Source: Bacillota bacterium (lineage in GTDB: Bacteria; Bacillota; Clostridia; Lachnospirales; Lachnospiraceae). Taken from it: DNA of 64,000 nucleotides. The stretch is from NCBI GenBank assembly GCA_023437365.1, contig JAEZGK010000077.1:62001-126000 (forward strand), read 5' to 3'. A program made the position numbers and the translations under genes. This document shows positions 8,792 to 18,248 of the stretch, piece after piece; position 1 is the first letter of the stretch, and each line of letters begins with the position of its first letter. The notes under the pieces were generated by a model, which did not search any database, was not told the DNA's origin, and saw only the letters and a list, made by a program, of their open reading frames with translations.

Positions 8792-9922
8792 ATGAAAGGT
8801 TCATTTTATACCGGGGAATATAGAAATCTTTTCAAAGAATTTGGTTATGACGAGAAGGAAATCGAGCAAAAGATAGAACAGGCTTATGAGACCATTTTCT
8901 ACGGACCTGAGGGAGAACGCTTCTATCAGGAGGTGGGGGATGACATGGCTTATTTTGAGGATACCGGGAACTATGATGCCAGAACCGAGGGTATGTCCTA
9001 TGCCATGATGATGTGCGTACAAAGGAATTGGAAGAAGGAGTTTGACAAGCTCTGGAAATTCTCAAAGACTTATATGTGGATGGATTACGGCATAAACAGT
9101 GGTTACTTTGCCTGGTCGGTCCAACCGGATGGGAAGAAGAATTCCCATGGTCCGGCACCCGATGGAGAAGAGTATTTTGCTATGGCACTTTTCTTTGCCT
9201 CTAACCGTTGGGGGGACGGGGAAGGCATTTATAATTACTCCGGGGAAGCGAGAGCAATCCTTCATGAATGTATCCATAAGGGTGAGAACGATACACCGGG
9301 ATGGCCCATGTGGGAACCTGGTAATAAGCTGATTAAGTTTATTCCCAATTGCGACTTTTCGGACCCGTCCTATCATCTGCCTCATTTTTATGAATTATTT
9401 GCATTATGGGCAAATGAGGAAGACAGGGAATTTTGGAAGGAAGCAGCGAAAGCAAGCAGGGATTATTTAAAGAAGGTCTGCCATCCGGTAACCGGTCTCG
9501 CACCGGAATATGCCCATTATGACGGAAGTCCTTATAAGAAAGACCATAGAGAGCGTTATTATAGTGATGCTTACCGGGTACCTGCCAATATCGGGCTTGA
9601 TTATGCCTGGTTCGCCGCGGATGAGTGGGAAGTCGAATGCGTGGATAAAATCCAGACCTTTTTCAGCGAGACAGTACAGGGACAAATTGATATGGTCTAT
9701 GAAACTGACGGTACCATAATCGAAGAGAAGGCACTGCATCCTGTTGCTATCATAGCAACCAATGCACAAAGTGCGTTGGCGGGGGGCAAATACAGCAGGG
9801 AATGTGTGGAGCTTTTCTGGAACACACCGCTGCGTAAGGGAGAACGGCGGTATTATGATAATTGTCTTTATCTTTTTGCCTTGCTTGCCTTAAGCGGTAA
9901 CTATAGAATATGGAAAATGTGA
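8792..9922 (+). CDS. GH8 reducing-end xylose-releasing exo-oligoxylanase (Rex-like)
   Basis: A 376-residue cytoplasmic protein without a signal peptide. Its sequence follows the Rex branch of glycoside hydrolase family 8. RTEGMSYAMMMCVQ holds the expected acid glutamate, and YYSDAYRVPANIGLDYAWFA includes the expected base aspartate. Rex enzymes cut xylose from the reducing end of short xylo-oligosaccharides, producing xylose that feeds XylA/XylB; xylB lies 2.4 kb upstream. GGAGGAT directly precedes the start. The GH94 gene follows after 166 nt. Endo-xylanase activity is less likely given length and motif context. Confidence 0.88.
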   Translation: MKGSFYTGEYRNLFKEFGYDEKEIEQKIEQAYETIFYGPEGERFYQEVGDDMAYFEDTGNYDARTEGMSYAMMMCVQRNWKKEFDKLWKFSKTYMWMDYGINSGYFAWSVQPDGKKNSHGPAPDGEEYFAMALFFASNRWGDGEGIYNYSGEARAILHECIHKGENDTPGWPMWEPGNKLIKFIPNCDFSDPSYHLPHFYELFALWANEEDREFWKEAAKASRDYLKKVCHPVTGLAPEYAHYDGSPYKKDHRERYYSDAYRVPANIGLDYAWFAADEWEVECVDKIQTFFSETVQGQIDMVYETDGTIIEEKALHPVAIIATNAQSALAGGKYSRECVELFWNTPLRKGERRYYDNCLYLFALLALSGNYRIWKM

Positions 9923-9961
9923 AGATAATTCCGAAGAGACCAGAATTATTTTCACACTATG

Positions 9962-10009
9962 GAAGAACCCTATAATGAATTCCATTGGAAATTCATTATG
10001 AGCTTCTTC
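9962..10009. other. Hairpin between GH8 and GH94 genes
   Basis: GAAGAA (9962-9967) pairs with TTCTTC (10004-10009). Inside, ATAATGAATTCC (from 9972) pairs with GGAAATTCATTAT (ending 9999) with one bulge. No T-run follows, so it is more likely an mRNA processing or stability structure than a terminator. Confidence 0.5.
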
Positions 10010-10088
10010 TAAAGTCTTAGTATGATTTGGGAGTAAAGCAGGATATGTTATTCTATCGTGCTTCTGAATAATTAAGGAGGAAGGTAAT

Positions 10089-12485
10089 ATGAATTACGGT
10101 TATTTTGATGAGAAGAACAAGGAGTATGTCATTACGAGACCGGATACACCGGCACCTTGGGCAAACTACCTTGGTTCACCAGAATACGGCGCAATCATTT
10201 CTAACAATGCCGGAGGCTACAGCTTTGTAAAGAGTGGTGCGAACGGCAGAATCATCCGTTACATCTTTAATCAGGAGGATAAACCGGGAAGGTATGTTTA
10301 TCTTAGAGATGATGATACAAAGGATTACTGGTCTGCTTCCTGGCAGCCGGTTGGAAAGCCCCTGGGGGAGTACCAGAGTCAATGTCATCATGGAACTGCT
10401 TACACTACAATCAAAGCTCAGTACAAGGGAATTGAATCTGAAGTACTTTACTACGTGCCTCTGGGTAAAACACATGAGGTATGGAAGGTCACTATAAAGA
10501 ATACCGGTGATCGGCTGCGCAATATCTCATCTTTTGGTTTTGTTGAGTTTACCAACGAGGGTAACTATGAAAATGATCAGGTGAATCTGCAGTATACCCT
10601 GTTCATTACTAAGACCTACTTCAAGGGTAACAATAAGATTCTACAGACCATTAATGAAAATGAGAAGAAGGATGCAGAGGGCTCCAACCATAAGGAGCGT
10701 TTCTTCGGAATTGCAGGTGCCGAGGTTGCTTCCTATAACGGCGACAAATCGCATTTCATCGGTGCATACCGCAGCTTCGGTAATCCGATTGCTGTTGAAA
10801 ACGGTGTATGTGATAATGAATTGAATTACAATTCCAATGCCTGCGGTGCGCTGCATACCAAGATGACTCTGCAGCCGGGGGAGAGTAAGGAATTTGTGTT
10901 CCTGCTGGGACAGAAGAATGATAAGGAATCGAAGGTAATCCTCGAGAGCTATGCTGATATAAAGACAGTTGATACAGAATTAGCCGAGCTTAAGAACTAT
11001 TGGCACGGCAAGCTTACCAATTTCCAGGTTAAGACTCCGGATGAGAACTTCAATGCAATGCTGAACACCTGGAATGCATACCAGTGCTTCATCACCTTTA
11101 TCTGGTCCAGAGCTGCTTCTTTCATCTATGCAGGTCTTCGTAACGGTTACGGATACCGTGATACCGTACAGGATATCCAGGGTATCATCCATCTGGATCC
11201 GGTGATGGCAAAGGACAAGATTCGTTTCATGTTGTCCGCTCAGGTAGATAACGGCGGCGGACTTCCTCTGGTGAAGTTCGATCATAATGCAGGTCATGAG
11301 GATACCCCGGAGGATGCATCCTATGTACAAGCGACCGGGCATCCGGCTTATCGTGCCGACGATGCTCTCTGGTTATTCCCTACAGTCTATAAATACATGG
11401 CAGAGACCGGAGATAAGAACTTCCTCGATGAGGTGATTCCCTATGCCAATAAAGACCAGGGAGATGTCTATGATCATTTAAAGAGAGCCATCATGTTCTC
11501 TATGGAACGACTCAGCGTACACAATATGCCGGCAGGACTGCATGCTGACTGGAACGACTGCCTGAGACTCGGTAAGAAGGGTGAATCCACCTTTGTTGCC
11601 TTCCAGCTGTATTATGCTATGAGTGTTATCCGCAATATTGCTGAGGACAGAAGCGACACAGAGTACATCAAGTATCTGGATCGGGTTCAGAAGGAGCTGG
11701 GCGATACCCTAAATACATATTGTTGGGAGGATGACCGTTTTATTCGAGGCTTTAAGGAGGACGGTCAGGTAATTGGTTCGAAGAAGGATCCTGAGGCGAG
11801 CATGTGGGTGAATCCGCAGTCCTGGGCTGTCATCAGCGGACATGCCTCCAAAGAACAGGCTGAGCTGGCATTGGAAAGCGTGCATAGGGAATTGAATACA
11901 AAATATGGTGTAAGAACCATGGCTCCATCCTATGTGGATCATGCTTTTGAAGGTGCGCTGGCTATTCTGTTCAACCCTTCCACCAAGGAGAACGGTGGTA
12001 TCTTCTCTCAACCGCAGGGATGGATCATCCTGGCGGAGGCCTTGATGGGACATGGTAACCGTGCCTATGAATATTTCACTGAAACCTGCCCTGCAACCCA
12101 GAATGATTATGCTGAGATTCGTGTCATGGAACCCTATATACACGGACAATTTACAGAGGCAAATGAAAGCCCTTACCACGGACGTTCTCATACTCACTGG
12201 CTGACAGGAACAGCCTCTACTGTTATGGTTGGTTGTGTGGAGGGTATCCTCGGTATGAGACCTGATTTGAACGGTTTATTGATTGCTCCGAGTATCCCGA
12301 GTGATTGGAAGGAATTTACCATCGACAAGAGCTTCCGCGGAAAGAAGCTGAATATTAAGGTTCAGAATCCGAGCGGTGCGGAGAGCGGATATAAGGAGTT
12401 TTATTTAAACGGTGTCAGACTGGAGAATAACTACCTACCTGATAGTATGCTGAAGGATGTAAATGAGATCCTTTTAGTAATGTAA
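10089..12485 (+). CDS. GH94 disaccharide phosphorylase, cellobiose-phosphorylase-like
   Basis: A 798-residue protein that spans a full GH94 enzyme. It has an N-terminal beta-sandwich (MNYGYFDEKNKEYVITRPDTPAPWANYLG), an alpha/alpha barrel with NGYGYRDTVQDIQGI, and the catalytic-acid region HADWNDCLRLG near residue 480. A C-terminal HGRSHTHWLTGTASTVMVG phosphate-site region follows. Such enzymes split a beta-glucoside with phosphate into glucose 1-phosphate and a sugar, saving ATP. The N-terminal motif is shared with cellobiose and chitobiose phosphorylases. The acceptor site differs enough that cellobiose is probable but not proven. The site AAGGAGGAAGGT gives strong translation. It has no signal peptide and is cytoplasmic. 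Confidence 0.85.
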   Translation: MNYGYFDEKNKEYVITRPDTPAPWANYLGSPEYGAIISNNAGGYSFVKSGANGRIIRYIFNQEDKPGRYVYLRDDDTKDYWSASWQPVGKPLGEYQSQCHHGTAYTTIKAQYKGIESEVLYYVPLGKTHEVWKVTIKNTGDRLRNISSFGFVEFTNEGNYENDQVNLQYTLFITKTYFKGNNKILQTINENEKKDAEGSNHKERFFGIAGAEVASYNGDKSHFIGAYRSFGNPIAVENGVCDNELNYNSNACGALHTKMTLQPGESKEFVFLLGQKNDKESKVILESYADIKTVDTELAELKNYWHGKLTNFQVKTPDENFNAMLNTWNAYQCFITFIWSRAASFIYAGLRNGYGYRDTVQDIQGIIHLDPVMAKDKIRFMLSAQVDNGGGLPLVKFDHNAGHEDTPEDASYVQATGHPAYRADDALWLFPTVYKYMAETGDKNFLDEVIPYANKDQGDVYDHLKRAIMFSMERLSVHNMPAGLHADWNDCLRLGKKGESTFVAFQLYYAMSVIRNIAEDRSDTEYIKYLDRVQKELGDTLNTYCWEDDRFIRGFKEDGQVIGSKKDPEASMWVNPQSWAVISGHASKEQAELALESVHRELNTKYGVRTMAPSYVDHAFEGALAILFNPSTKENGGIFSQPQGWIILAEALMGHGNRAYEYFTETCPATQNDYAEIRVMEPYIHGQFTEANESPYHGRSHTHWLTGTASTVMVGCVEGILGMRPDLNGLLIAPSIPSDWKEFTIDKSFRGKKLNIKVQNPSGAESGYKEFYLNGVRLENNYLPDSMLKDVNEILLVM

Positions 12486-12494
12486 AGCTTAGTT

Positions 12495-12536
12495 AAAAAC
12501 CGGCTTTTGCGAAGCTATGCAAAAGTCGGTTTTTGT
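12495..12536 (+). terminator. GH94 terminator
   Basis: AAAAACCGGCTTTTGC (12495-12510) pairs with GCAAAAGTCGGTTTTT (12519-12534) with one wobble and an 8-nt loop, ending in a T-run. Confidence 0.9.
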
Positions 12537-12686
12537 TATGATTAAGAGTCAAATAGACTTAGCACCTTCTGATTCGTGATTTTTGTTAGAAATTCACCAT
12601 AAAAGTTGAAAATTATTAAATAATGTCTTATAATTATCCATAAAAAAAGGAAATAATTTATACTTTATGACGAAAGGTTTAATCCT

Positions 12687-13961
12687 ATGAATATTTTTAC
12701 AGTGTTGACGCCTGTTATTACACTTGTAACCGTGCAGATTACGGTATTGGAACTGAGCCGGCTTAGGAAGGTTAAAAATTTATATCTAATCCTTTTACTG
12801 GTATTGAGTATCCAGACGGTCATATGCGGGACAATATTAGTTAACTACGGATTAGCGGTATATGCGAAGTGCTTCTTTTTTATTATGGATGCTCCTATGT
12901 TCCTTACCTTTTATTGGCTGTCAGCGAGACGCGACTTAAGGGACCTTTTTACGGTTCTGGTTACGATGTTTATAAGCTTTGCAGTATCTCTTCCTTCTAT
13001 CTGGATGTCGCATTATGTTGGAGGAGGTTATGTCTGGTATAATCTGATTAGAGTGGCTATCTTTTCTGTATTGATTATTCTAATTCATTACCGCGTCAAA
13101 GAGCGTTACCGTCAGATCCAGGACGAGCTGAAGCAGGGCTGGGGCATATTCTGTATTCTGCCGATTATCGGATTATTAATTTTAGCTTATCAATATTTGA
13201 TTTACATCAATACCGGCAACTTCGTTCATATAGCTATGATTTGTTTTTTTATCCTTGTGCTGATGATAGCCATCTTCTTCGTATTTAATTATGTACTGAA
13301 TCAGCTTCATGATAAATATCTGGTACAGGAGCAGCAGCGAATACTCACCTTGCAGAATAAGGCGCAGCTGGAGCAGTTCGAACGCCAAAGGGAGGCCGCA
13401 GAAATATCAAACCGCAGGTGGCATGACCTTAGACATAATACGCAGCAGTTGATTGAGCTGATAGAAGCCGGCAATGGAGACCAAGCACTTGATTATTTGA
13501 GGGAACAGATCGGCTCGGAGCAGATTCATAAAACGGTTTATTGTATGCACCCTGCAGTTAACAGCATTCTTTGCCTCTGGGCAGAGCGAGCAGAGAAGGC
13601 CGGAATTGAAGTCAAAATTCTGACAGATGTGCCGGATAAGCTAACAATCGAACCCATGGAGCTTTCAGCTTTATTCTCCAATGCTATTGAAAATGCATAC
13701 GAAGCCTGTATAAAGCTTAAGGATGATATGATAAAATTCATTAATGTGGATTCACGCTATAACGGTAAACGTCTTGCAATCAGTGTAGTTAATTCCTGCA
13801 GCAATGAAGTGGTCTTTCGGGATGATATGCCGGTTTCCTCCAAAGAGGGTGGAGGTATCGGTACCAGGAGTATGGCTTATACGGTACAGCGTTTTTCGGG
13901 AACGAAATTCTATGAAGCAAAGAATGGTATTTTCACTGCCAGATTAATTCTTAATGTATAG
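12687..13961 (+). CDS. GHKL sensor histidine kinase, AgrC/ComD-like
   Basis: A 424-residue protein. Several hydrophobic segments fill about residues 1-215 (six or seven membrane helices). The H-box follows as RRWHDLRHNTQQLIELI near 243-258, an HPK10-type motif. The ATPase domain has SALFSNAIENAYEAC (N-box) and GGGIGTRSMAYTV (G-box). Kinases of this type sense extracellular peptides. The response regulator starts 26 nt downstream. No agrB or agrD gene is visible nearby, so the signal is unknown. Confidence 0.88.
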   Translation: MNIFTVLTPVITLVTVQITVLELSRLRKVKNLYLILLLVLSIQTVICGTILVNYGLAVYAKCFFFIMDAPMFLTFYWLSARRDLRDLFTVLVTMFISFAVSLPSIWMSHYVGGGYVWYNLIRVAIFSVLIILIHYRVKERYRQIQDELKQGWGIFCILPIIGLLILAYQYLIYINTGNFVHIAMICFFILVLMIAIFFVFNYVLNQLHDKYLVQEQQRILTLQNKAQLEQFERQREAAEISNRRWHDLRHNTQQLIELIEAGNGDQALDYLREQIGSEQIHKTVYCMHPAVNSILCLWAERAEKAGIEVKILTDVPDKLTIEPMELSALFSNAIENAYEACIKLKDDMIKFINVDSRYNGKRLAISVVNSCSNEVVFRDDMPVSSKEGGGIGTRSMAYTVQRFSGTKFYEAKNGIFTARLILNV

Positions 13962-13987
13962 AAATATAAATGTAGGACGGTGTGACT

Positions 13988-14716
13988 ATGATACGAATAG
14001 CAATTTGTGATGATGATGAAACGGAACTAAGCAGGACTAAGGTTATGAGCAGTATCTATGCAGTTCGAAATCCCGAGCTGGAAATACAATTGTCGACTTT
14101 TCAGAATCCTGTCGAACTATTGCAAATCATCCGCGAGCAACAGAATGCCTACGATATCCTGCTTCTGGATATCTATATGCCTGAGATGACCGGAGTGGAG
14201 CTGGCACATGCGGTTCGGGGGATGAATGAAGAATGTCAGCTGATTTTCCTGACTACCTCAGTGAATCATGCGATTGATGCATTTTCCCTGCATGCAACTC
14301 ACTATCTTCTAAAGCCTTATACCAATGCACAGCTGGAGGATGCTTTATCAAAAGCGATAGAAGTAGTTCAAAAAAATCAGCAGAAGAATATCATATTAAA
14401 AACCTCTTCAGGTATACGAAAAATTCATATTACAGATATCATATACAGTGAAACAGACAAGCATATTCAGAATATCTACCTTGTTGATCAGGAGCAGATA
14501 CAGGTAAGGATAAACAGCAGTGAGCTTTATAAGATCCTTTCTGTGGATCCCCGCTTCTATAAATGTGGCAGTACATATATCATCAATCTCGGAAGGATCA
14601 CGGAAGTAACAAATAAGCAGATTTTGTTTGACGATGGCAGGACAATACCGGTGCAGCGCAGGCAGTATCGTGAGCTTCTGGAACGCTATACCGAGTATTC
14701 CCTGAAAGGTTTTTAA
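13988..14716 (+). CDS. LytTR-family response regulator, AgrA/ComE-like
   Basis: A 242-residue regulator. The receiver domain begins MIRIAICDDDETEL, has its phospho-acceptor aspartate in LLLDIYMPEMTG near residue 60, and a late lysine in LLKPYTNAQL. A LytTR DNA-binding domain fills about residues 140-242 (IYSETDKHIQNIYL, YKCGSTYIINL, PVQRRQYRELL). An in-frame GTG at 13982 is too close to AGGACGG, so ATG 13988 is preferred. It is cotranscribed with the preceding kinase. Confidence 0.88.
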   Translation: MIRIAICDDDETELSRTKVMSSIYAVRNPELEIQLSTFQNPVELLQIIREQQNAYDILLLDIYMPEMTGVELAHAVRGMNEECQLIFLTTSVNHAIDAFSLHATHYLLKPYTNAQLEDALSKAIEVVQKNQQKNIILKTSSGIRKIHITDIIYSETDKHIQNIYLVDQEQIQVRINSSELYKILSVDPRFYKCGSTYIINLGRITEVTNKQILFDDGRTIPVQRRQYRELLERYTEYSLKGF

Positions 14717-14834
14717 CCGATTATGCAATTTTTACTACCAATCATGCCAGATGCCTTGAAGTATTTGCCTCATAATATATAATTATATTAACCTATAATC
14801 ATAGTATGTTTTGGTAGGAATAGGAGGTTTATGT

Positions 14835-15065
14835 TTGGCATTTTCGAGCATTGATCACACGGCAGAAGTAGAAAGCTGCCAATATGAAGTGATAGTAGTA
14901 TCCACAGATTTTTGCCGTTATTATGAAAAGCATCCGGATACCTTTCTACAGCGCAAGGAGTGTTGGACCTGTTTATACAGTAATTTTGGGATAGATAGCG
15001 GCAAGGCGTCTGAAACAGGCAGCTGTAAATTTAATATGAAAAGATCTAATCGTAATTCAAGATAA
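14835..15065 (+). CDS. Small cysteine-containing protein of unknown function
   Basis: The reading frame gives about 76 residues from TTG 14835, which stands 7 nt after a strong AGGAGG (14823-14827 region). The only in-frame ATG, at 14811, has no ribosome site. Five cysteines occur, including CWTC, with one more in the SCKF end. The chain is AFSSIDHTAEVESCQYE..., then FLQRKECWTCLYSNFGIDSG and a basic tail. TATAAT lies at 14794-14799, and a strong terminator follows the stop. I do not recognise the family. The CxxC could bind metal. It follows the AgrC/A-like pair but probably has its own promoter. Confidence 0.6.
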   Translation: MAFSSIDHTAEVESCQYEVIVVSTDFCRYYEKHPDTFLQRKECWTCLYSNFGIDSGKASETGSCKFNMKRSNRNSR

Positions 15066-15068
15066 GAT

Positions 15069-15120
15069 GCGTATGGTATTCCTGTCAAAAAGTGACAGGG
15101 ATGCGATACGCTATTTTTTT
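15069..15120 (+). terminator. Terminator after the small Cys protein
   Basis: GCGTATGGTATTCCTGTCA (15069-15087) pairs with the arm from TGACAGGG to ATACGC (15093-15111) and is followed by TATTTTTTT. Confidence 0.9.
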
Positions 15121-15332
15121 CTCTTATTTCCATGGTAAAAATTGTATCCTCCAAAAAAGCTAATATCAGGTATATCTGGATATCAGTATTAGGAAGAATA
15201 TATACTGAATCAATTTGCTGATGAGCTCCATAAAATACCGTATGGAAATTATGCTACCATTCATCTATGAAGCTCGTCTATAGAATTATAGCGAACCTAA
15301 CGATGTGTAAATTTAAGAAAAGGAAGAGAGAG

Positions 15333-16550
15333 ATGGAAGATAAGGACAGAATCAATTCAGATAAAAAGCAAAATCAGCCGGACAATTCTTATGATTATCA
15401 GACCGATGATTTATTAAAGGATGTCAGTAAATCCTTAAGTGAGCAGGTGAAGGATACTCTGGAACAGGAGAATATCGTAAAGCCGGAGAATATCATAAAG
15501 CCGGAGAAGATGGAGGCTGGTGAGGAAAAACATAGAGGAAGGGCGCTTAAGTATGTGGTTCTGCCACTGCTTCTTCTGTTATCAGCTTTCGTGGTTCTGA
15601 TTAATACGGGGTACGGAAAAAGTCTGATTATCAGATTGATCGGTAATTACAGCTACAGCAAGCTGGAATATGTGGCACCGGATCAGGGAACTTCCAATTC
15701 AGAGAGCTCCGATCAGATTGAACAGAGTAACCGAGAACCTGATCGTACCAAGACAAGAAAGGTATCCAATATTCTGCTTCTTGGGATGGAGACCTTTGAC
15801 GGTGCGGAAAATACAGATACGATGATAATTGCGTCCATTGATTCTGATAACAAGGTTATAAAGCTTACCTCGCTCATGAGAGATTTGTATGTTGAGATTC
15901 CCGGACACAGCAATGCTAAATTAAACTCAGCTTATGCCAAAGGAGGAATCAGTGCGCTCTATGCAACGATAGAGAAGAACTTCGGAATATCCATGGACGG
16001 CTACGCTTTGGTGGACTTCAATGATTTTGAACAGGTCATTGACTATATTGGGGGAATTGATATTACACTAACACAGAAGGAAGCCAACTACTTAAATTCG
16101 ACTAACTATATATCTAATCCGGCATATCGCAATGTGGTAGCCGGTACCCAACACATGAACGGGAATCAGGTTTTAGGATACTGCAGAGTGAGAAAGGTGC
16201 CTACAGAGACGGAGCGCGATGATTTCGGCCGCACCCAGAGACAGAGAATTGTTCTCGAAAGAATCTTTGAGAAAATGAAGTCAAAGAATATCATACAATT
16301 AGGAATCATTATGAATAATATTCTATCCAATATCGACATAAAGACAGATATCACAAAAAGCGAATATAATGCGTACCTTCAACAGGCAGTGAATTTAAAG
16401 AAGAGCAATATGGAGACCTTGAGGATTCCTTCGGATAATAACTATTCAAATAAATCTTACTCAGACCGCTATGCGAAGGATGTCCTCGTTCCAAATAGCT
16501 GGGAGGATACCAGATTACAGATCTATAATTTTATTTATGGGACTCAGTAG
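15333..16550 (+). CDS. LytR-CpsA-Psr (LCP) family cell-wall glycopolymer ligase
   Basis: A 405-residue protein. The cytoplasmic N terminus is charged (about 70 residues, with an imperfect repeat ENIVKPENIIKPEKM), followed by one membrane helix YVVLPLLLLLSAFVVLI. The extracellular LCP domain includes NILLLGMETF, NTDTMIIASID, KLTSLMRDLYVEIPG with its conserved arginine, KLNSAYAKGG, and later RDDFGRTQRQR. LCP proteins transfer teichoic-acid-like polymers from lipid carriers to peptidoglycan. The ATG at 15333 follows AGGAAGAGAG and is preferred to 15267. It fits with the TagF-like gene at 18249. Confidence 0.92.
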   Translation: MEDKDRINSDKKQNQPDNSYDYQTDDLLKDVSKSLSEQVKDTLEQENIVKPENIIKPEKMEAGEEKHRGRALKYVVLPLLLLLSAFVVLINTGYGKSLIIRLIGNYSYSKLEYVAPDQGTSNSESSDQIEQSNREPDRTKTRKVSNILLLGMETFDGAENTDTMIIASIDSDNKVIKLTSLMRDLYVEIPGHSNAKLNSAYAKGGISALYATIEKNFGISMDGYALVDFNDFEQVIDYIGGIDITLTQKEANYLNSTNYISNPAYRNVVAGTQHMNGNQVLGYCRVRKVPTETERDDFGRTQRQRIVLERIFEKMKSKNIIQLGIIMNNILSNIDIKTDITKSEYNAYLQQAVNLKKSNMETLRIPSDNNYSNKSYSDRYAKDVLVPNSWEDTRLQIYNFIYGTQ

Positions 16551-16711
16551 CAATAATTTAAATCAATTCATATTGATGGGAAGCAAAGGATTACCTGTTC
16601 AATCAATAAATGGAGAAGCGGTCTCGGAGCGATTGGTTAAGAAACCGTGACGGCGCAGCTAACAGCCGGGAAATGGAGGATAACCGAGGAAAGCAGCTGG
16701 ATCAGCTGAGG

Positions 16712-17836
16712 CTACAATAACAGAGTAAAAAGACTTAATATAGCCAGGAAAATCAAATTGTAAAACGTAAATATTTTAAGGTAACGACCCTTCTCGGCGT
16801 TCACGGTCCGACAGTAGAATTTGTAACTGATCAGGCTTGCCAAGGACGCAATCAGTGTCCCAAGTCCACCGAGGTCAGCGCCCAGGATCAAAGCTTTGTA
16901 CTCACCTGTAAAAGCAGATAATAAGACGGCGGCAGGAACATTACTAATTAGCTGACTTACAAGAACGGACACGAACAGCTCACGGCTTTCCAGCAGGGCT
17001 GCAAGTGTCTCTCTGACAGCAGGGACACTACCGATATTACCGACAAAAAGAAAGAAAAAGACAAAGGTCAGCAGAAGGGAATAATCCACTCTCCTTAGGA
17101 CTTTTCTATCAAGCAGCAGTATACTGAAGAAAACAAGAAGGAATGTGAAACGATAATCAATGAAACGCAGTACGCAGGCAAGGCAGACCAGAAAAAGCGC
17201 TCCGTAAAGGAAAATACGGAAGGGCTGGTTACGGTTTGTCTTTTTATCATTGTGTAAGGTAAAACTAATGTGCTCTTTGGGTATAAAGCAGATACAGACA
17301 CAGAGCAGCAGTGCCGATAATGCTACAAAGGGAAAAGTAATGCCAAAAAATTCGCCGATCGAAACATTATAATAAGAATAGAGGTACAGATTTTGAGGAT
17401 TTCCTACCGGTGTCAGCATACTGCCAAGGTTGGCAGCGATAGTCTGCAAAACGATGATGCGTAAAAGGTAATCCATCTTATCAGCCATTGACAAAATCAA
17501 GATAGCAAAAGGAACAAAGGTGATTAAAGCCACATCGTTGGTAATCCACATCGATGACAGAAAACAGAGCATGACCAAAACAAAGCTGATAGAACGGGTA
17601 TTTGCCACTCTCATCAGAAGCTTCTCCGACAGCAATAGGAAGATTCCTGTCTCATCAAAGCCTGCTACGACCGCCATAAGGCAAAATAGGAGTCCAAGTA
17701 CACGAAAATCAATATAAGCAAGATAAGCGACTGTCGGTGGTACAAATAGCATGCTAAGAACTGCCATCAGACCAGAGATTAGCAAGACGGTTTCCGCTTT
17801 GATAAACTGTTTCAGATGATTTGTGATTTTTATCAT
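16712..17836 (-). CDS. SLC13/ArsB-type anion permease
   Basis: A 374-residue, strongly hydrophobic protein with about ten membrane helices. Motifs shared with the CitMHS/ArsB ion-transporter superfamily are present: MWITNDVALITFVPFAILIL, MLTPVGNPQNLYLY, and near the C terminus LISNVPAAVLLSAFTG, the two inverted halves of the fold. The transported ion cannot be told; dicarboxylate, sulfate and arsenite-like substrates are all possible. It is convergent with the LCP gene and appears monocistronic. Confidence 0.8.
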   Translation of the reverse strand: MIKITNHLKQFIKAETVLLISGLMAVLSMLFVPPTVAYLAYIDFRVLGLLFCLMAVVAGFDETGIFLLLSEKLLMRVANTRSISFVLVMLCFLSSMWITNDVALITFVPFAILILSMADKMDYLLRIIVLQTIAANLGSMLTPVGNPQNLYLYSYYNVSIGEFFGITFPFVALSALLLCVCICFIPKEHISFTLHNDKKTNRNQPFRIFLYGALFLVCLACVLRFIDYRFTFLLVFFSILLLDRKVLRRVDYSLLLTFVFFFLFVGNIGSVPAVRETLAALLESRELFVSVLVSQLISNVPAAVLLSAFTGEYKALILGADLGGLGTLIASLASLISYKFYCRTVNAEKGRYLKIFTFYNLIFLAILSLFTLLL

Positions 17837-18003
17837 AAGATTTATCCTTTATTATTGTATTTTCCCGATAAAGTGCTACAATACATAAGGTTACGTGGGA
17901 ATACGAAGCAATTTTACAACAAAAAAGGTCTTAAGGCAATCGTAAGAATAAATTTATTGCAGGATAAAGTATTCTTTGTTAGAATCATCTTGTCTATATG
18001 AGG

Positions 18004-18045
18004 GTGATGCATAAAGAGTGATGCATAAAGAGTGATGCATAAAGA
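18004..18045. repeat. 14-nt tandem repeat, 3 copies
   Basis: GTGATGCATAAAGA is repeated exactly at 18004, 18018 and 18032. It lies between the permease start and the acyltransferase remnant. Confidence 0.9.
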
Positions 18046-18075
18046 GTAATAAGCTATGATGGAACCAGAATAGCA

Positions 18076-18186
18076 ATCAGTTCTTTGATTGCGAAAGATA
18101 AACCCAGAGATTATCTGATAGATAACCTTAGGGCTATTTTAATCATATTGGTAGTGTTGGGACATCTCCTAAATGAGATGCAGTAA
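18076..18186 (+). pseudogene. N-terminal remnant of an acyltransferase-3 (OafA-like) gene
   Basis: The frame 18076-18186 reads ...KPRDYLIDNLRAILIILVVL, then GHLLNEMQ and a stop. This matches the hallmark first helix of acyltransferase family 3 (D-LRA-II-VVLGH), in which the histidine is functional. The rest, some 300 residues, is missing and no ATG opens the frame. It directly precedes the GT2-TagF gene, which suggests decay or deletion in a surface-polymer locus. The chance of a random match is small but not nil. Confidence 0.55.
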
Positions 18187-18248
18187 TAAGATAATTAAGA
18201 GCATTATAGATTTATATATTCTTGAACCGAGAAAGGCAAGGTGCAAAA

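Noticed and set aside
11709..12197. Minus-strand ORF of 162 codons inside the GH94 gene
   Set aside because: The GH94 frame is intact and conserved across this stretch; the antisense frame shows no motif.
16551..16711. Possible riboswitch between the LCP gene and the permease
   Set aside because: It holds small stems (CGGC/GCCG, CAGCTGGATCAGCTG) and a CGCAGCTAAC stretch that recalls some aptamers, but it lies between convergent gene ends with no downstream gene to control and no full consensus could be matched.
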